This document shows positions 45,034 to 55,971 of a stretch of 64,000 bases of DNA, one piece after another (position 1 is the first letter of the stretch; every line of letters begins with the position of its first letter). Under the pieces are notes generated by a model. That model made no database searches. It saw only the letters and a program-made list of their open reading frames with translations, and was not told the DNA's origin. The stretch lies in assembly GCA_900073065.1 (NCBI GenBank), contig FJOG01000022.1, positions 1,095,069 through 1,159,068 on the forward strand, written 5' to 3'. The position numbers and the translations under genes were made by a program. This stretch comes from Phialocephala subalpina. Its lineage: Eukaryota > Ascomycota > Leotiomycetes > Helotiales > Mollisiaceae.

Positions 45034-46963
45034 ATGGCTTGATGCCAAGCATCACGGCATGAAGACGCTCTAGATTTAGTCATTCTATAGAGAAATCAAG
45101 TACATGTCGATGGACAGGTTAACATCTAGATTAGAAACAGAACAACGTCCTGTTTCGATGGTATACCAGTGTGTTGTTCCGTGCATTGACTGTTTTCGGG
45201 CTGATTTATGTTTCTTGCCCTCGTGTTCTCATTCACTTCGGTATAGTGAAGGAGTAGTGGTGTAGGAGTAGTATCTGCACTCTCTGAAAATTTCAATTCC
45301 CTCTCCTCCCCTCCTTTCCCCCAGCCCAAATCCCATGCATGCACAATTGGTGACTGCTTAAGTAGTTCAAAATGAAGAGGGATGAGAATTAGGAATGAGT
45401 TCCTTACTAGAGGAAGAAAAACTAAAAATAAATACAATCCTTTAGCTACTAGTGAGGAGTCAGAACCCAGAATCCATTGCCGAGCAGAAGTCGTCCACGT
45501 TGAAAGTCGCCCATCGATTACGGATCCGACTGGACCAGTCTCAAGCGCACACCTTGTGTTAAGAGGTAGGGTCATTACTGCCCTACGCTCCGCCCAAGGC
45601 ATCCCCCTTTGCGCTCGCAGCGATCAGTCTGGAATCAGTAAGATCTTCAAGATCCATCCCGATTTTCAGTGGTCTCAAGTCGGTCTAGACGACGAGTTTT
45701 CCTGCTTATTAATCGGCCGGCTAGAGAATGGAAGATACGTTGTCGAATACTTTTTGATCCTCAAGCTACAGCGGAAACAAGTTAAGGTGTACACGCGCAA
45801 CATGTGACGATCCTATAGAGCAGTCGAGTTTGATTGCGTGGAGCACTGGAGGTATAATTCAAAGATGCCGCATTAATTTTTTTTGCCAAAGCGCTATACG
45901 ATCGAGCTCTCCCACTCTTCACTCAAAGAAGTACATCGTGAACCTCGAATGAAAATCATTTCTCAAGGTACCTGGTACTTACCAATCCACAGTAGGGATC
46001 TTTCAAAGCACCAGTCTCCACGTGCACCAACTTGGGGCAACAATTGAAGAGTCGCAGCCCGTTCATGGTGGATGCGCAGGGCATGGAGGAGAGCTTTCAT
46101 CGCAATATACCCAACCTCCACCCATGACTCTGGGCCTCAGTGAGGCACTTCGGAAGCTTTCTTCCTCCAGCGCCGGAATGCCTCAGTTTTTCAGAGCGGA
46201 GGTGCTTTCAATTGAGATTCGAGTAATTGGTCAGAGCAGCGAACAAGCTTCTCAAAGCTTCTTGGCCACGGGCGAGGCGTTCACTTTATTTGTACGCCCA
46301 CTATCAAACCTTCGGATGAGGCCATCCCATCAGGCACGTTTTCTGCAATCTCAGTTCTTAGTTGTTCCACTCACGCACGAACAATTGATAATCGGCAGGC
46401 TTTCCAGCGTACACGTGCAGAATACCGTTCCCTGACTGGACTGCCGAAAGTTCGGTTGACAGCGGGGTTGAAGATCCCCACCAAATTTCACCCCACCTTC
46501 TTTCCAGAAGTTTTCCATTCGGTCCAATCTTTTTCCTGATCAACAGGTACAAGGTACGAATGCACAATTTACCCTTGACCTGGTTACACGGCCCCTTAAA
46601 GCAGCAATTTTCCTAACGAGAAGCTGACTTTGTGCTGTGGTGCATTGGCCAGTCAAATTGCAGTGCCGAGACCATGTGCAATAGCCGACGAGCAGCCTTG
46701 GGAGGAACGGGAAGGTCCCTTGAAGTTCAGGGTCCATCTTTGCAAAGCTCGGGAGGATTTTGACAGGAAATGCAGAGTTCATGCAGCCTCGTCGTGCTGC
46801 TTTCATTTCATCCCATTCTATATGTAAATCCTGTCCTATTGCAGTATACACGTGCATCGAAGCTTCCTAGCTCGAGGTAAGACTCTTCTCGCTTTGACAG
46901 TATATAGATGTCCCTCAGCCTCAGGGTCATTTCTGCGACAGCCGTTGTTTCAAAGCAGCCAAG
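45034..46963. other. Intergenic with one weak HET-like frame
   Basis: A frame at 45382-45807 (+, 141 codons) ends with FSCLLIGRLENGRYVVEYFL, faintly like the C-terminus of HET proteins, but lacks anything upstream to confirm it. No other gene is seen. The phosphoesterase promoter lies at the right end. Confidence 0.35.
46911..46917 (+). promoter_or_regulatory. TATA box of the phosphoesterase gene
   Basis: TATATAG about 50 bases upstream of ATG 46964. Confidence 0.4.
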
Positions 46964-48393
46964 ATGGTTGGAATCAAGTTCGCAGCTGTTGCAGCCTTGT
47001 CTGGCCTTGCCATTGCTACTCCAGCTACCATCGGATACAAGGGAGACTGGAAGAGCAAGATCAAGAATGTTGTCGTCTTGGTTGAGGAGAACAGATCTTT
47101 TGACACCTTTGCTGGTGGTCTCTCCTACAACCCATTGATCGATGGATTGTTGCACCACAATTACTGCAACTCCATGTAGGTAGCGCAATTCAAGAAGTGG
47201 ACGAGGCTGATAAGACAGGAACGCTTCCGATCCCGCCCAAAAGGATGATGTCTGTGCTGGTCCTCGTGCCAACGATGTGGCACCCGATGATCCAAACCAC
47301 AGCATTAGTGGTGTCAACATGCAAAGTATGTACACTGGCAATTTGCAAATAATACTTGTTAACGACTTCAGTCTTCAGCACATGGCACCCCGACGAGTCC
47401 AAGGCCGATGCCAGAGTCGAAATCGAGAATATGCGTGGATTTGTTACCGAACAATCCGTTTCCTACTCAACCCTCAACAAGACCCGCGCAGCCGAAGTCC
47501 TCAACTACTACACCGACGACCAAATCCGCGTCTTCGGCACTATGGCCAAAGAATTCGTCCTCTTCGACCGCTGGTTTGCCGCCGTCCCGGGTCCAACCAA
47601 CCCCAACCGCGCCTATATCACATCAGGAACCTCCCACGGCCACGGTATGAACGATAACGCCTTCAACGTCTACGGCCTTCCTCAAAAGTCCATCTTCCAG
47701 CAACTCTCAGAAGCCAATATCTCCTGGATGAATTACCAAAATTCTACCACCGGCCCAGGACTCGGCTTCAACCCTGACGCCGCATTCTACAATTGGACTT
47801 ACACTTCCGGCGCATACAAGACCAACATCGCTCCTCTCGATCAATTCTACGCTGACGCCAAGGCTGGAACTCTGCCTCAATTCACATACATCAACCCAGA
47901 ATGCTGCTCTTACCAATCCTTCCATCCCCCTTCTCCAATCACTCTCGGCGAGCAATTCATCAAGGGAATATACGAAGCCGTCCGCAACTCCCCACAATGG
48001 GAAGAAACACTCTTCATTCTAACATTCGACGAGCACGGAGGTTTCGGCGATCACGTCCCACCACCAACTGGCGTCCCAGCCGGAGACGACATCACCTATA
48101 CCGAGACAGCGCATGATGGCAAAAACATTACATTTGATTTTAAGCGTCTTGGTGTTCGTGTTCCTACTCTCTTGATTTCGCCATGGGTTCCGAAGGGCTG
48201 GGTTGAGAAGAAGGGACTCAACAATGGAGGCGAGTATACTCATACTTCTATCCTGGGCTTTGTGCAGAGTCTTTGGGGATTGGAGAGTTTGAGTCCGAGA
48301 GTGGACTATTCGAGTACGTTTGAGCATTTAATTACGGATGTGAGGAGGACTGATACTCCTGCTACATTGCCGGATCCTTTCCCGTATAACTAG
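46964..48393 (+). CDS. Secreted phosphoesterase, phospholipase C/acid phosphatase type
   Basis: A 446-aa member of the phosphoesterase family that includes bacterial non-haemolytic phospholipase C and AcpA. Exons: 46964-47175, 47219-47325 and 47372-48393, with introns of 43 and 46 nt. A signal peptide (MVGIKFAAVAALSGLAIATPA) is followed by the metal-site motif VVVLVEENRSFDTF (about residue 40). Further conserved blocks are AAVPGPTNPNRAYITSGT and the second metal motif LFILTFDEHGGFGDHVPPP (about 325). Several N-glycosylation sequons occur. It hydrolyses phosphomonoesters or phospholipids outside the cell, perhaps for phosphate scavenging. All motif residues are present. Confidence 0.9.
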
Positions 48394-48596
48394 ATAGGCT
48401 GGTGGAGAGAGATAAAGTTATGATTCATGAATATAGATAGGGAGGGTAATGTTTAAAAGTTATGTTCACGATCATGTCCCGAAGTTCTTTGAACAATGCT
48501 CTGTTTGGAGAGACAGCTTTAGCGAACAAGCCCCTGAATCTACTCGTAACCCGTTATCACCCCGCATTGGTATCTTACAAGTCTCTTCAACACGAC

Positions 48597-49189
48597 CTAA
48601 TTGATCGCAATTGGATCTATACGTTTGAAAGTCGCATCACAAGGTGGCAGACCACTCCCAGCCGTAGACTCATTCACCCTCTCATAAGCTGGCCGTTCCA
48701 TAAACCCAAACTGCATTAACGGATTCACATTCCTCAGCACTTTCTTCCGCTTCTTCCGATCCGAAACCAACTCTCCATAACTATTGCCAGAAAACTCAAC
48801 TTCAAACTTCAAGATAGCTGCCAAAGTCTTCAACTCCAGAGAATATGAAAGATCATCCATTTCCGGGTCCTTGGGCCACGGCCATTGAGCAACGAAGAAC
48901 GTTACAACGTCCTCATGAAGACCATCTTTAGGATTCATACCCTTGATACATTGTCCCTCGCCACGAACAATTTAACAGCTCCCAAAATCCTCCCAAAGAT
49001 TGGGCAAGGGACTGTTTCCGTGTTGTTATGGAACCCGCGACATTCGCTTCTGTTCCCACCCAGCCAGATATCGCAGCGCATCACCTTCACGAACCAATTC
49101 GTCTGCGCACCAGTGGAGCAGCCGCACGGTCTGCTGAGAGGGAGAGCCAAATGGAGAACATAACGGGGTTTGTGAAGCGCAAGAAGCAA
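48597..49189 (-). pseudogene. Orphan family remnant, copy 1
   Basis: One of three related minus-strand sequences (with 59608-60237 and 60859-61530). It reads CPIFGRILGAVKLFVARDNV, then needs a one-base shift near 48940 to continue KDGLHEDVVTFFVAQWPWP and ELKTLAAILKFEVEFSG. It ends with the shared signature NPLMQFGFMERP. No start or earlier exon could be fixed. Function unknown; no domain recognised. The frame break suggests decay. Confidence 0.45.
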
Positions 49190-49506
49190 TTAGATGAGCA
49201 CGATATCTACCGGAGGCTCTCCATAATAAGCCTCTGTGAAAGGCGTCTTTCATTTCTAATTTATTTCTAATCAAGTTAGTATTTAGATTAAAACTCAGTT
49301 AAACGGCAGCATTTCCCTATGCACATTAATGATCTTTAAAAACAGAAGGGAAAAAGATTGCTGAGATGCTACGGAAACCTTTACCCTAATTCATTTTGCA
49401 CATTACCTAGACATCGAGGGCAGGGATATGCAACTCTTGACTAACTTAACCGCGTTTGTATTATTAAAACTGTAAGCAAATTCAAACTTCTAGTTTTTAG
49501 TTGTAC

Positions 49507-51490
49507 TTATAGCGACTTATCTATCTTTTTCCTCGTCTGCCGCCACCACGATAAAATAACTACTATTAAGGCCGTAACGCCCAGCAAGCCGATAGATAAG
49601 AAAGGGAAAAGCCAAAAGTATTTTGGCAGATATAGGCTGTTTTTGGGTCCGCTACTCGAATCAACTTGGACAAAGCTAGAGCTGAATATGGACTGGAGGA
49701 GTATTAGCATACTTGCGGACTTAGGAGGCGGGTCGGTGGTGACGCTTACTGTCACTAGAGAGGCTGGCAAATAAGCGATCGCCACGTATGTAAGAATTTT
49801 CATTTTGCTGGAGTCTTCCTTTGCTGCCTCCAGTACGCTGACCGAATTCCGATGCTCGTCCCTGGTCTCTGTTGCAATCAAATTCGTAGTCCGATTCACG
49901 AGCTGTATGTCGTGTCCTGATCGAATTAGGAGCTCCTCATTTTTGTGTGCCAGGATTTTTGACGCCTGTACAGTCGTTCAGTACCTCCAACTTGACGGTT
50001 ATGGAGGGGGTTTCAAACTTACGAGGTCGAAAATGTCGGCCGAGGAGTTGAGGAGATACTGAATGCTCCGTCGATGATTTTGGACCCGCGCCTTATACAT
50101 CTCCAGCGATGACATGAAATTATCATCCAGAGACGTGTGATGGGAAATGCCCAATAACTTTTGCCGGAAAGATTCATGTGACTTCCCAATATCCATCGAA
50201 ACGTCCAGGATTGCGGAGCACTTTAGCATCTTCTTCCGCAGTGCCAGCAGCCGTTGCACATCTGAGAAAGATACGGAAAAGTCTTCCTTCAAAGAAAGAT
50301 CGATTCGGGATAAGAGCGACTTCTCTTGCTTAAGAAGAAGAAAAATTATTAGTGAGCGAAAATAAAAAAAGGAAGCGGAGTTCAAGGTCATGCCTCCCAG
50401 GTTTCTCTTGGATGGCAACCTCTTAAACCAATTATACAGAATGAAAGAAAGTATTTATCTTGAACTTACCAAAGTTGAAAGCTCTTTCTCAAGATAGTTA
50501 ATATACTGCCTCCAATTTCTCTCAGTGTCCCACAGGAATGCCGAATGTATGACTGCTGTTATTGCTGGTGCCGATCTTGTGCCATTCAGATGAAGTAACT
50601 GCTTAAGCTGACAGTAAAATGCCTCGGATGGCTGAATGATTATACAACAGGTCGATTCTGTTTTCTGTTCACATCTCTGGTAGATGGCGGAGTGGCGGAT
50701 GGACCACGGGTCTCGTAGTTGTCTCCCATGCTTATGCGCATATCGAAGATTGTATGCCATCTCTACCGAAACAATGTCATATGAGCTGTGGGTTCAAATC
50801 CAAGACGCTGACTGGTGGTGGAGTTGACTAACCGAGTGCTGGAATTTCCTTCTTATCGTTGAAATTAGAAATATGTCCATGAAAACAACCGAAATTTTCG
50901 TCCTCCGCCGATAGCTTGTAGCCAAAAGCCGATACATAGTCGTATAGCGGCGGAAATTCTCTGGTTGCTTCCATTACGCGTTTGAAAATACTCTCAGAGC
51001 ACTCTATCCGGTCCCAGGTAGAGTTTTGTCGAAAGATACTGGCCTGGTTTAGCAATGACGGCCTCTGGGATTGATCACCTGGTAAAAGAGACTCACAATA
51101 TAGCATCGCTGCCGTCGCAGCCTATTCTCTGGTATTGAGTTTGTGAGTTACACGACGTCGCTCGCTGGGAATGATTACCGTACAGACAAAACTCGTTCCA
51201 GGCCGTCCATGTCATGAATATAGATGCTTTCTAGACTGTAGGTTAAATGAGCCTGTTAATATCGATCATAAATGACTACACGCAACCTGCAGAGGACGGA
51301 GGATCGATAAGCTGAACAAGACTTACTCCGTGCGTTTGTCTGACCATTGGCGCAAAAGAATTTCTACGCTCGTGGTCTCGGAGAAGAGGCGCGAGGCTTG
51401 CTCGAGCAAATTCTGGGAATACGAGGCGCGATTACCCAGGAAATCTCCCAGATCTCCATCTCGCGGCTGGCTTTGGTCAAGCACACTCAT
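49507..51490 (-). CDS. CorA-like divalent-cation-transporter-type membrane protein
   Basis: A six-exon gene giving 520 aa. Exons (coding order): 51490-51327, 51235-51184, 51121-50833, 50762-50470, 50328-50023 and 49965-49507. All junctions are canonical and phases agree. The long cytosolic part shows blocks typical of the fungal CorA-like group: YDYVSAFGYKLSAEDENFGC, YAHKHGRQLRDPWSIRHSA, TERNWRQYINYLEKEL and a helical stalk (DVQRLLALRKKMLKCSAILD). The end holds two membrane helices (ILTYVAIAYLPASLVTVSV near 430; LFPFLSIGLLGVTALIVVIL near 490) with the expected short extracellular loop. The classical CorA GMN is replaced by other residues, as usual in this group, so ion transport is not proven. 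It lies among kinase and HET remnants. Confidence 0.82.
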
Positions 51491-51769
51491 TTGGCCACGG
51501 AGCAGTAGAAGAATTCTGGGAATAAGGTTAGGGTCCAGCGTGTATTTAGGAAAAAATAATTTTGCATTGACCGATGCCTAGGCAGCAAGATCCAGAATAA
51601 TTCCCCACCTTTCCCCTCATCCCCCTCACTGTCTGCCTATCAGCTCAGCCTCGAAATGCAGACCGACCTTTGGGCAGTCTCAGCAGTCCGTGGCAGCCTG
51701 ACCTACTCCGGTCTTCCATCCGTCGCGACGACCATTGTTTGTGCTACATCGCGCCGCTCCCTCGCAGGA

Positions 51770-52080
51770 TCAGTGAGCCGGCGAAGGCTCCGGCTTCAAA
51801 TCCTGACTTTCCCTTGCTCTTCCTGAGACACGTGACGTTAGCAGAGCGACCTCCAACCAGTCGATGATGTAACTCGCCACGGTGAGGGTCCTCGGGATGG
51901 TTAGAATGACCTTGTCTCCGTCGTGCTAGGTACTGTGTCAGTACTTGTTGAGGTGCACACCGAGGGCGCGTAGGATACCTCTGTGTCAACTATGAAGTTC
52001 CCTGCTCCAAACGTCGATCGCAGAAGCAGGACGAGCTTCTGCAAGTCGACATATCGTGCATTAAGCCCCTGAACCGGCAT
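51770..52080 (-). CDS. Small hypothetical protein, two exons
   Basis: Exon 52080-51979 (MPVQGLNARYVDLQKLVLLL, then RSTFGAGNF) and exon 51910-51770 (VILTIPRTLTVASYI) join in phase through a 68-nt intron, giving 80 aa. It resembles the start of larger fungal proteins in which such a segment precedes a kinase-like domain, so it may be the stub of a broken gene rather than an independent one. Low certainty. Confidence 0.35.
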
Positions 52081-52410
52081 TTTGCTTTTGCTAGAGGTTG
52101 ATGCTTGGAGGGACCAAATCAACGTATGAACGTATCAACGTATCAACGTATGGATATGATATCGCACTCTGGTGTTTGAAGTCGGACTGCCTGTGCTGAT
52201 GCAAATTTGCACCAGCTGGAAGGTTCCGGTTGATGCTACGAATGGACTGAAGCGTCAATGCAGGTGACAGACAAGTCACAAGTTAGGGCTGGGGGGCCAG
52301 ATACTGCTCTCATGGGGCCACAAAGAAACTTGGCGACGGGCTGCATATCTATCCCATGAGAGATTTAGCCACGTGCGGAACCATCGACACGCGCTTCCGT
52401 AGACTTCTCC

Positions 52411-52668
52411 TTGGGCGATCTGCTGTCTCGCCCTCGTCCGCCCGTTTTTAAAGCTGGCGAGTCTTTGTTTCAAGCGCTCCATGGCCTCACTTCCACCATC
52501 TCCCACGTTCACAACTACTTCTACGAAGAGGATGATCTAAGCATGGTTGGATCCCACTACGATTTAAAGCCAAGTAATATACTAGTTAAAGGCAATAAAT
52601 TAATCCTGGCAGATTTTGGGTTTTCTCGACTAAAATTAATAAAAAAAATTATATACTTTATTTTATAA
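52411..52668 (+). pseudogene. Protein kinase fragment cut by an AT-rich block
   Basis: Contains a kinase catalytic loop and metal-binding site in order: ISHVHNYFYEE, SHYDLKPSNILV (H-x-D-x-K-x-x-N form) and LILADFGFSRLK. At about 52640 the sequence passes directly into the A/T block, and the remaining C-lobe is gone. Upstream N-lobe sequence is not recognisable in any frame. It is probably the same kind of kinase as in fungal kinase-HET or kinase-ankyrin proteins. Confidence 0.65.
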
Positions 52669-53060
52669 AAAGTATCTTATTTCTAAATATATATAAACTA
52701 TTAATATTTAATTTTATTTTAAAATATAATTATAAATTATATTTAATTATTATTTATTATTTAGTATATTAATCGAATTTTAATAAAAAGAATTTGAAAA
52801 TATATATATATTTTTAATTATAATTTTATTTTATTAGAATATTTAAATAAAAAAATTATAATAATAATATTAAAATATAAAATTTATAAATAATTATTTA
52901 GAAATAAAATATAAATAATATTATAATAATATTATAATATTAATAATATAAATAATCTTTTTTTTAAAAAAAATATATTATTATTTATATTACAATATAT
53001 TACGGGGTAATATTTTTAGGTGATACAATATAATATTCCTATATCCGTATTATTGGAAAC
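52640..53060. repeat. AT-rich block, probably RIP-decayed repeat
   Basis: About 420 bases of nearly pure A/T without open frames, with sharp borders on both sides. It truncates the kinase fragment. Confidence 0.7.
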
Positions 53061-53888
53061 CCTAAGGGCGGCCGCATCGGTGAAGGCGATTTTGTAGATT
53101 TTGAGGTAGAAAGAACGGGAGCAGGAGGAGGGGAGGTTTGGGGAGGGTGAGGTTGAGCGCTCGGGCTACGAATGCGATGGAGTGGATGGAGGTGGCGAAG
53201 AAGAGGGCGGAGGGTTGGGAAAGGAGGGCGGAGGCCATTGACCGCGGCCGGCGGGGGGAGGTCGTGGATGGTAGGGAGAAGCTTTTGAGTTTGCGGGTGG
53301 TCAAGCTACGATGCCGAAGTATAGTGTACCGAGGGATATAGTGAGCTAGAAGGAATCAATGCGATCGAAAGGAGAGAAACGAGTGATGAATGTTAGCGAG
53401 AAGGAATCTAGCTAAGTTGGGAGACATGTGCGATTTGCGGATGGAGTTTGAGCGAAGAAATACCCACTATGGTTCAACAGAACGGTTTGTTCATGATATG
53501 TTCTTCTTCAGCCTCTAGTATGCAAAAATTGAACGTTTTCCTTTTTTCCGGCAATGCGGATTCGAACCACCTAAGCTCTTTTGGGCTGTGCCTTATTTAT
53601 TTAAACCGTAAATAATAGCTGTCTCGGTTGGTCCCAGCACAGGGCAGGGCAGAACATGCAAAGACCAAACTGCCTAGGCTAGAATACAGAAGTCCAACTT
53701 GAAATTTGTTCGATTTCGAAGATAGACCCTCCGTTTCGGGTCTGCACCACCGCGGTCCAGGACGCAAGAAACGAACCAATCCAGCCAGTCTGCCCAGTCA
53801 ACATGGCCATCCGCGCCGCCGTGATTTCCTGCCCTCCTTGACCTGGCAAGGTCGCCCGTCAGCTCCATTCACCCCCTCCCTGTGACGC
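53061..53888. other. Intergenic, possible truncated first exon
   Basis: At 53062-53304 a GC-rich minus frame starts MASALLSQPSALFFATSIHS and runs into the AT block; it could be the first exon of a gene destroyed by the block. Evidence is limited to composition and openness. Nothing else is recognised. Confidence 0.3.
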
Positions 53889-54467
53889 TTAGTTCGTGCC
53901 GTTCTGAACAGTCGTGCTATCCACGGCAGCAGACCGAGGAAAAGCCGAAAAAAGCAAGCGGTCATAGTCTGGAGCTGCAGCAAAATCGCACTTAAGGATA
54001 TGTTTGCATAGAATGACGGCGTCGATCTTAGCTTGCTCTTCCGAGATGCGATCACCCTGGATCTGTTCCCAGGTAATGGCCTCGATTTTCGCACTGGTGC
54101 CGCCCTCGCTTGGCTTCACAGCAAGTCTGTAGAGCTCCTTGTTTGTCCAGCTTCGACGGATGGATATATTACCACCTTGATCCAGATCTAACGTGGCTTT
54201 ATCCGTCAGGGTTTCATCTGTCGTCGCTTCATCCATCAGCTCTTCATCCATCAGCTCTTCATCCGTCAGCTCCTTATCCGTCGTCGCTTCATCCGCCAAC
54301 TCTTCATCCGTCATAGCTTTAAAGATCCATCTGTCATCCATATCCCGAGGCCTGACACCGCGTTTGAGCTTCGCGAAGTCTGCGTCGCTGATACTCAGAC
54401 CCCAGGATGCTGTCAAAGGGTTCTCCATAGTATGCACGTGATCTGTGAATTGCTTTGCAAAATGCAT
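53889..54467 (-). CDS. Hypothetical protein with acidic D-E-E-L repeat
   Basis: A 192-aa single-exon protein of a family I know only as an uncharacterised fungal orphan type. The N-terminal block is WGLSISDADFAKLKRGVRPR then DMDDRWIFKA; the C-terminal block is ISIRRSWTNKELYRLAVKPS, KIEAITWEQIQGDRISEEQA and CKHILKCDF. Between them, about residues 52-93, lies a degenerate acidic repeat (TDEELADEATTDKELTDEEL and so on), encoded by a 15-18 base tandem of TCATCC/AGCTCTT words at 54190-54320. ATG 54467 is followed by a second at 54429 (MENPLTASWG), which may be the true start. Confidence 0.6.
   Translation of the reverse strand: MHFAKQFTDHVHTMENPLTASWGLSISDADFAKLKRGVRPRDMDDRWIFKAMTDEELADEATTDKELTDEELMDEELMDEATTDETLTDKATLDLDQGGNISIRRSWTNKELYRLAVKPSEGGTSAKIEAITWEQIQGDRISEEQAKIDAVILCKHILKCDFAAAPDYDRLLFSAFPRSAAVDSTTVQNGTN
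54190..54320. repeat. Coding minisatellite of about 15-18 bp units
   Basis: Repeats of the type TCATCCATCAGCTCT and TCATCCGTCGTCGCT inside the acidic protein gene; units stay a multiple of three so the frame is kept. Confidence 0.65.
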
Positions 54468-55278
54468 TAGCTACGAGCACTGAAACACCTTGGCTGTGTT
54501 CTGAGGTTGGTACGAACCGCAAAGCTGGGACAAATCTGGCTGGGTTTGGGCCCGCAAAGAGGAGTTTTGCTCGAACTGTTCGAGAGGGGAACGTTGAAGA
54601 CACGACACTCGTCGTGAATGGGTGCACGTGAGCGACCCGGAAGAATCGAAGAAGAGGAAGACAAAGGCCAGCGATTTGGTGTGAAATGGCGGGTGTTGCC
54701 AGACTTTTGACCTAGCACTCTAGGTACCCAGGTATGGATGACTAAGGCTTTGCCCTCTGCCACCAGTAACGTCCATCCCTGCGTGGCGAAAAACCCACCG
54801 TGCCGAAAAAAATGATAGATACTTTGATTTTAAGCACTTCAAAATCTATGCACAAATCAATATCTCTAATTTCTTTGTATATATCGCGTTTCATAGCCGC
54901 TCCTAAATACTTAGAACCCCTCTCACCAAAAAATTACATTTGCGTCATCCATCGCCTTTGCGCCTGATTTGCAGAGAGTCTCCGTTCGTGGCATTATCGA
55001 GTTCCTTTACTATAGCGCTACCATCGAGCTCTTATCGCTTCCAATTCCCATAAACAGAATTTACCCGAGCTCTAAAGGTCTACTACCATGCTAGAAATCC
55101 TCATCAGCGTTGTGGCTACTGTGGCACGCAAATTCATGCAAAGTTGCCACTTTGGTCGATACCTCTAATCACAGCGATCAACGATTTTTAGTTACGTTAA
55201 GGGTCCGGTTTTTGATATTTTGAGAGTTTAGGGTCTGGTTTTAGACATTTGCCGTTAAACTAATAAGACAACTTTCTC
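54468..55278. other. Intergenic
   Basis: No gene recognised. It contains the left member of the inverted pair described at 54776. Confidence 0.4.
54776..54805 (+). repeat. Inverted repeat, left member
   Basis: TCCCTGCGTGGCGAAAAACC and the following CACCGTGCCG match, inverted, 59136-59165 at 26 of 30 positions. The pair brackets 4.4 kb that holds the TPR and HET remnants. They may be termini of one element or two separate solo ends. Confidence 0.5.
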
Positions 55279-55480
55279 TTATTCCGCCTTCCACAAAGCT
55301 AATGCTTTACAAGATGACAAGGTATGTGGATGATCAAGTCCCAAGACACGTTTCTGTGATTATACGCATTCCTCCATAAGTCTTACAGCTTCGGTCTCTC
55401 TATTGGTTCCCTTTAAGGTAAATGCAAGGTTGTTCATGCTGGTCAGCGTGTCTGGATGGTCCGCTTGGTTGTGGCGTTTG
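55279..55480 (-). pseudogene. TPR (kinesin-light-chain-like) repeat remnant
   Basis: Reads HPDTLTSMNNLAFTLKGTNR then ETEAVRLMEECV, an in-frame TAA at 55362-55360, SQKRVLGLDHPHTLSSC and a stop at 55279. This is the repeat type found at the C-terminus of many fungal NLR-like proteins. The TAA sits where the family commonly has Gln (CAA), a C-to-T change. No NB-ARC or effector domain is recognisable upstream. Confidence 0.7.
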
Positions 55481-55971
55481 CAGCCAGCTATTCGTTGGCA
55501 AGCGCAAGGCTCTGGAATTTCAACTTCATCTCCTTTAATAACATTGTGTAAGAATCCTCAGATCTTGTTTTTCGAGGCATATCGAGCGCTTAGTTTCTTT
55601 CTGATGAGTTTAACGCTATCAAACTCGACCAGAGACCCTACGAGCGAACCAATGACCCTCTAATACAAATTCATCTTCCACAGCTGCGTTAGCTAAATGC
55701 TTAAATCCCAGACGTCAGTGCTCTTATACAATGCCAAAGTACACAATTATTCCAAGCGCGACATATAGCCTTTCATAATCCAGATCTCCAACTACGCATG
55801 GAAAACCTCCCCGTGCATAGTTTTGACATCGCTTTTTCGTGCGAAGCAGCCCATCTCAACCGCCTCTGTAAATGTTTTATGCTTCTTATCTGAAGCCTCT
55901 TTCTGCTGCTATTACAGTTTACATTATGCTACATGACGCGAAGCTTTATTTAGATAATAGTAACAATTTCT

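Noticed and set aside
45382..45807. Possible HET C-terminal remnant
   Set aside because: Similarity limited to one short hydrophobic motif; nothing of the HET core is found nearby.
53540..53640. tRNA-like T-arm (GGTTCGAATCC on the minus strand)
   Set aside because: No matching acceptor stem or D/anticodon arms at the right distance.
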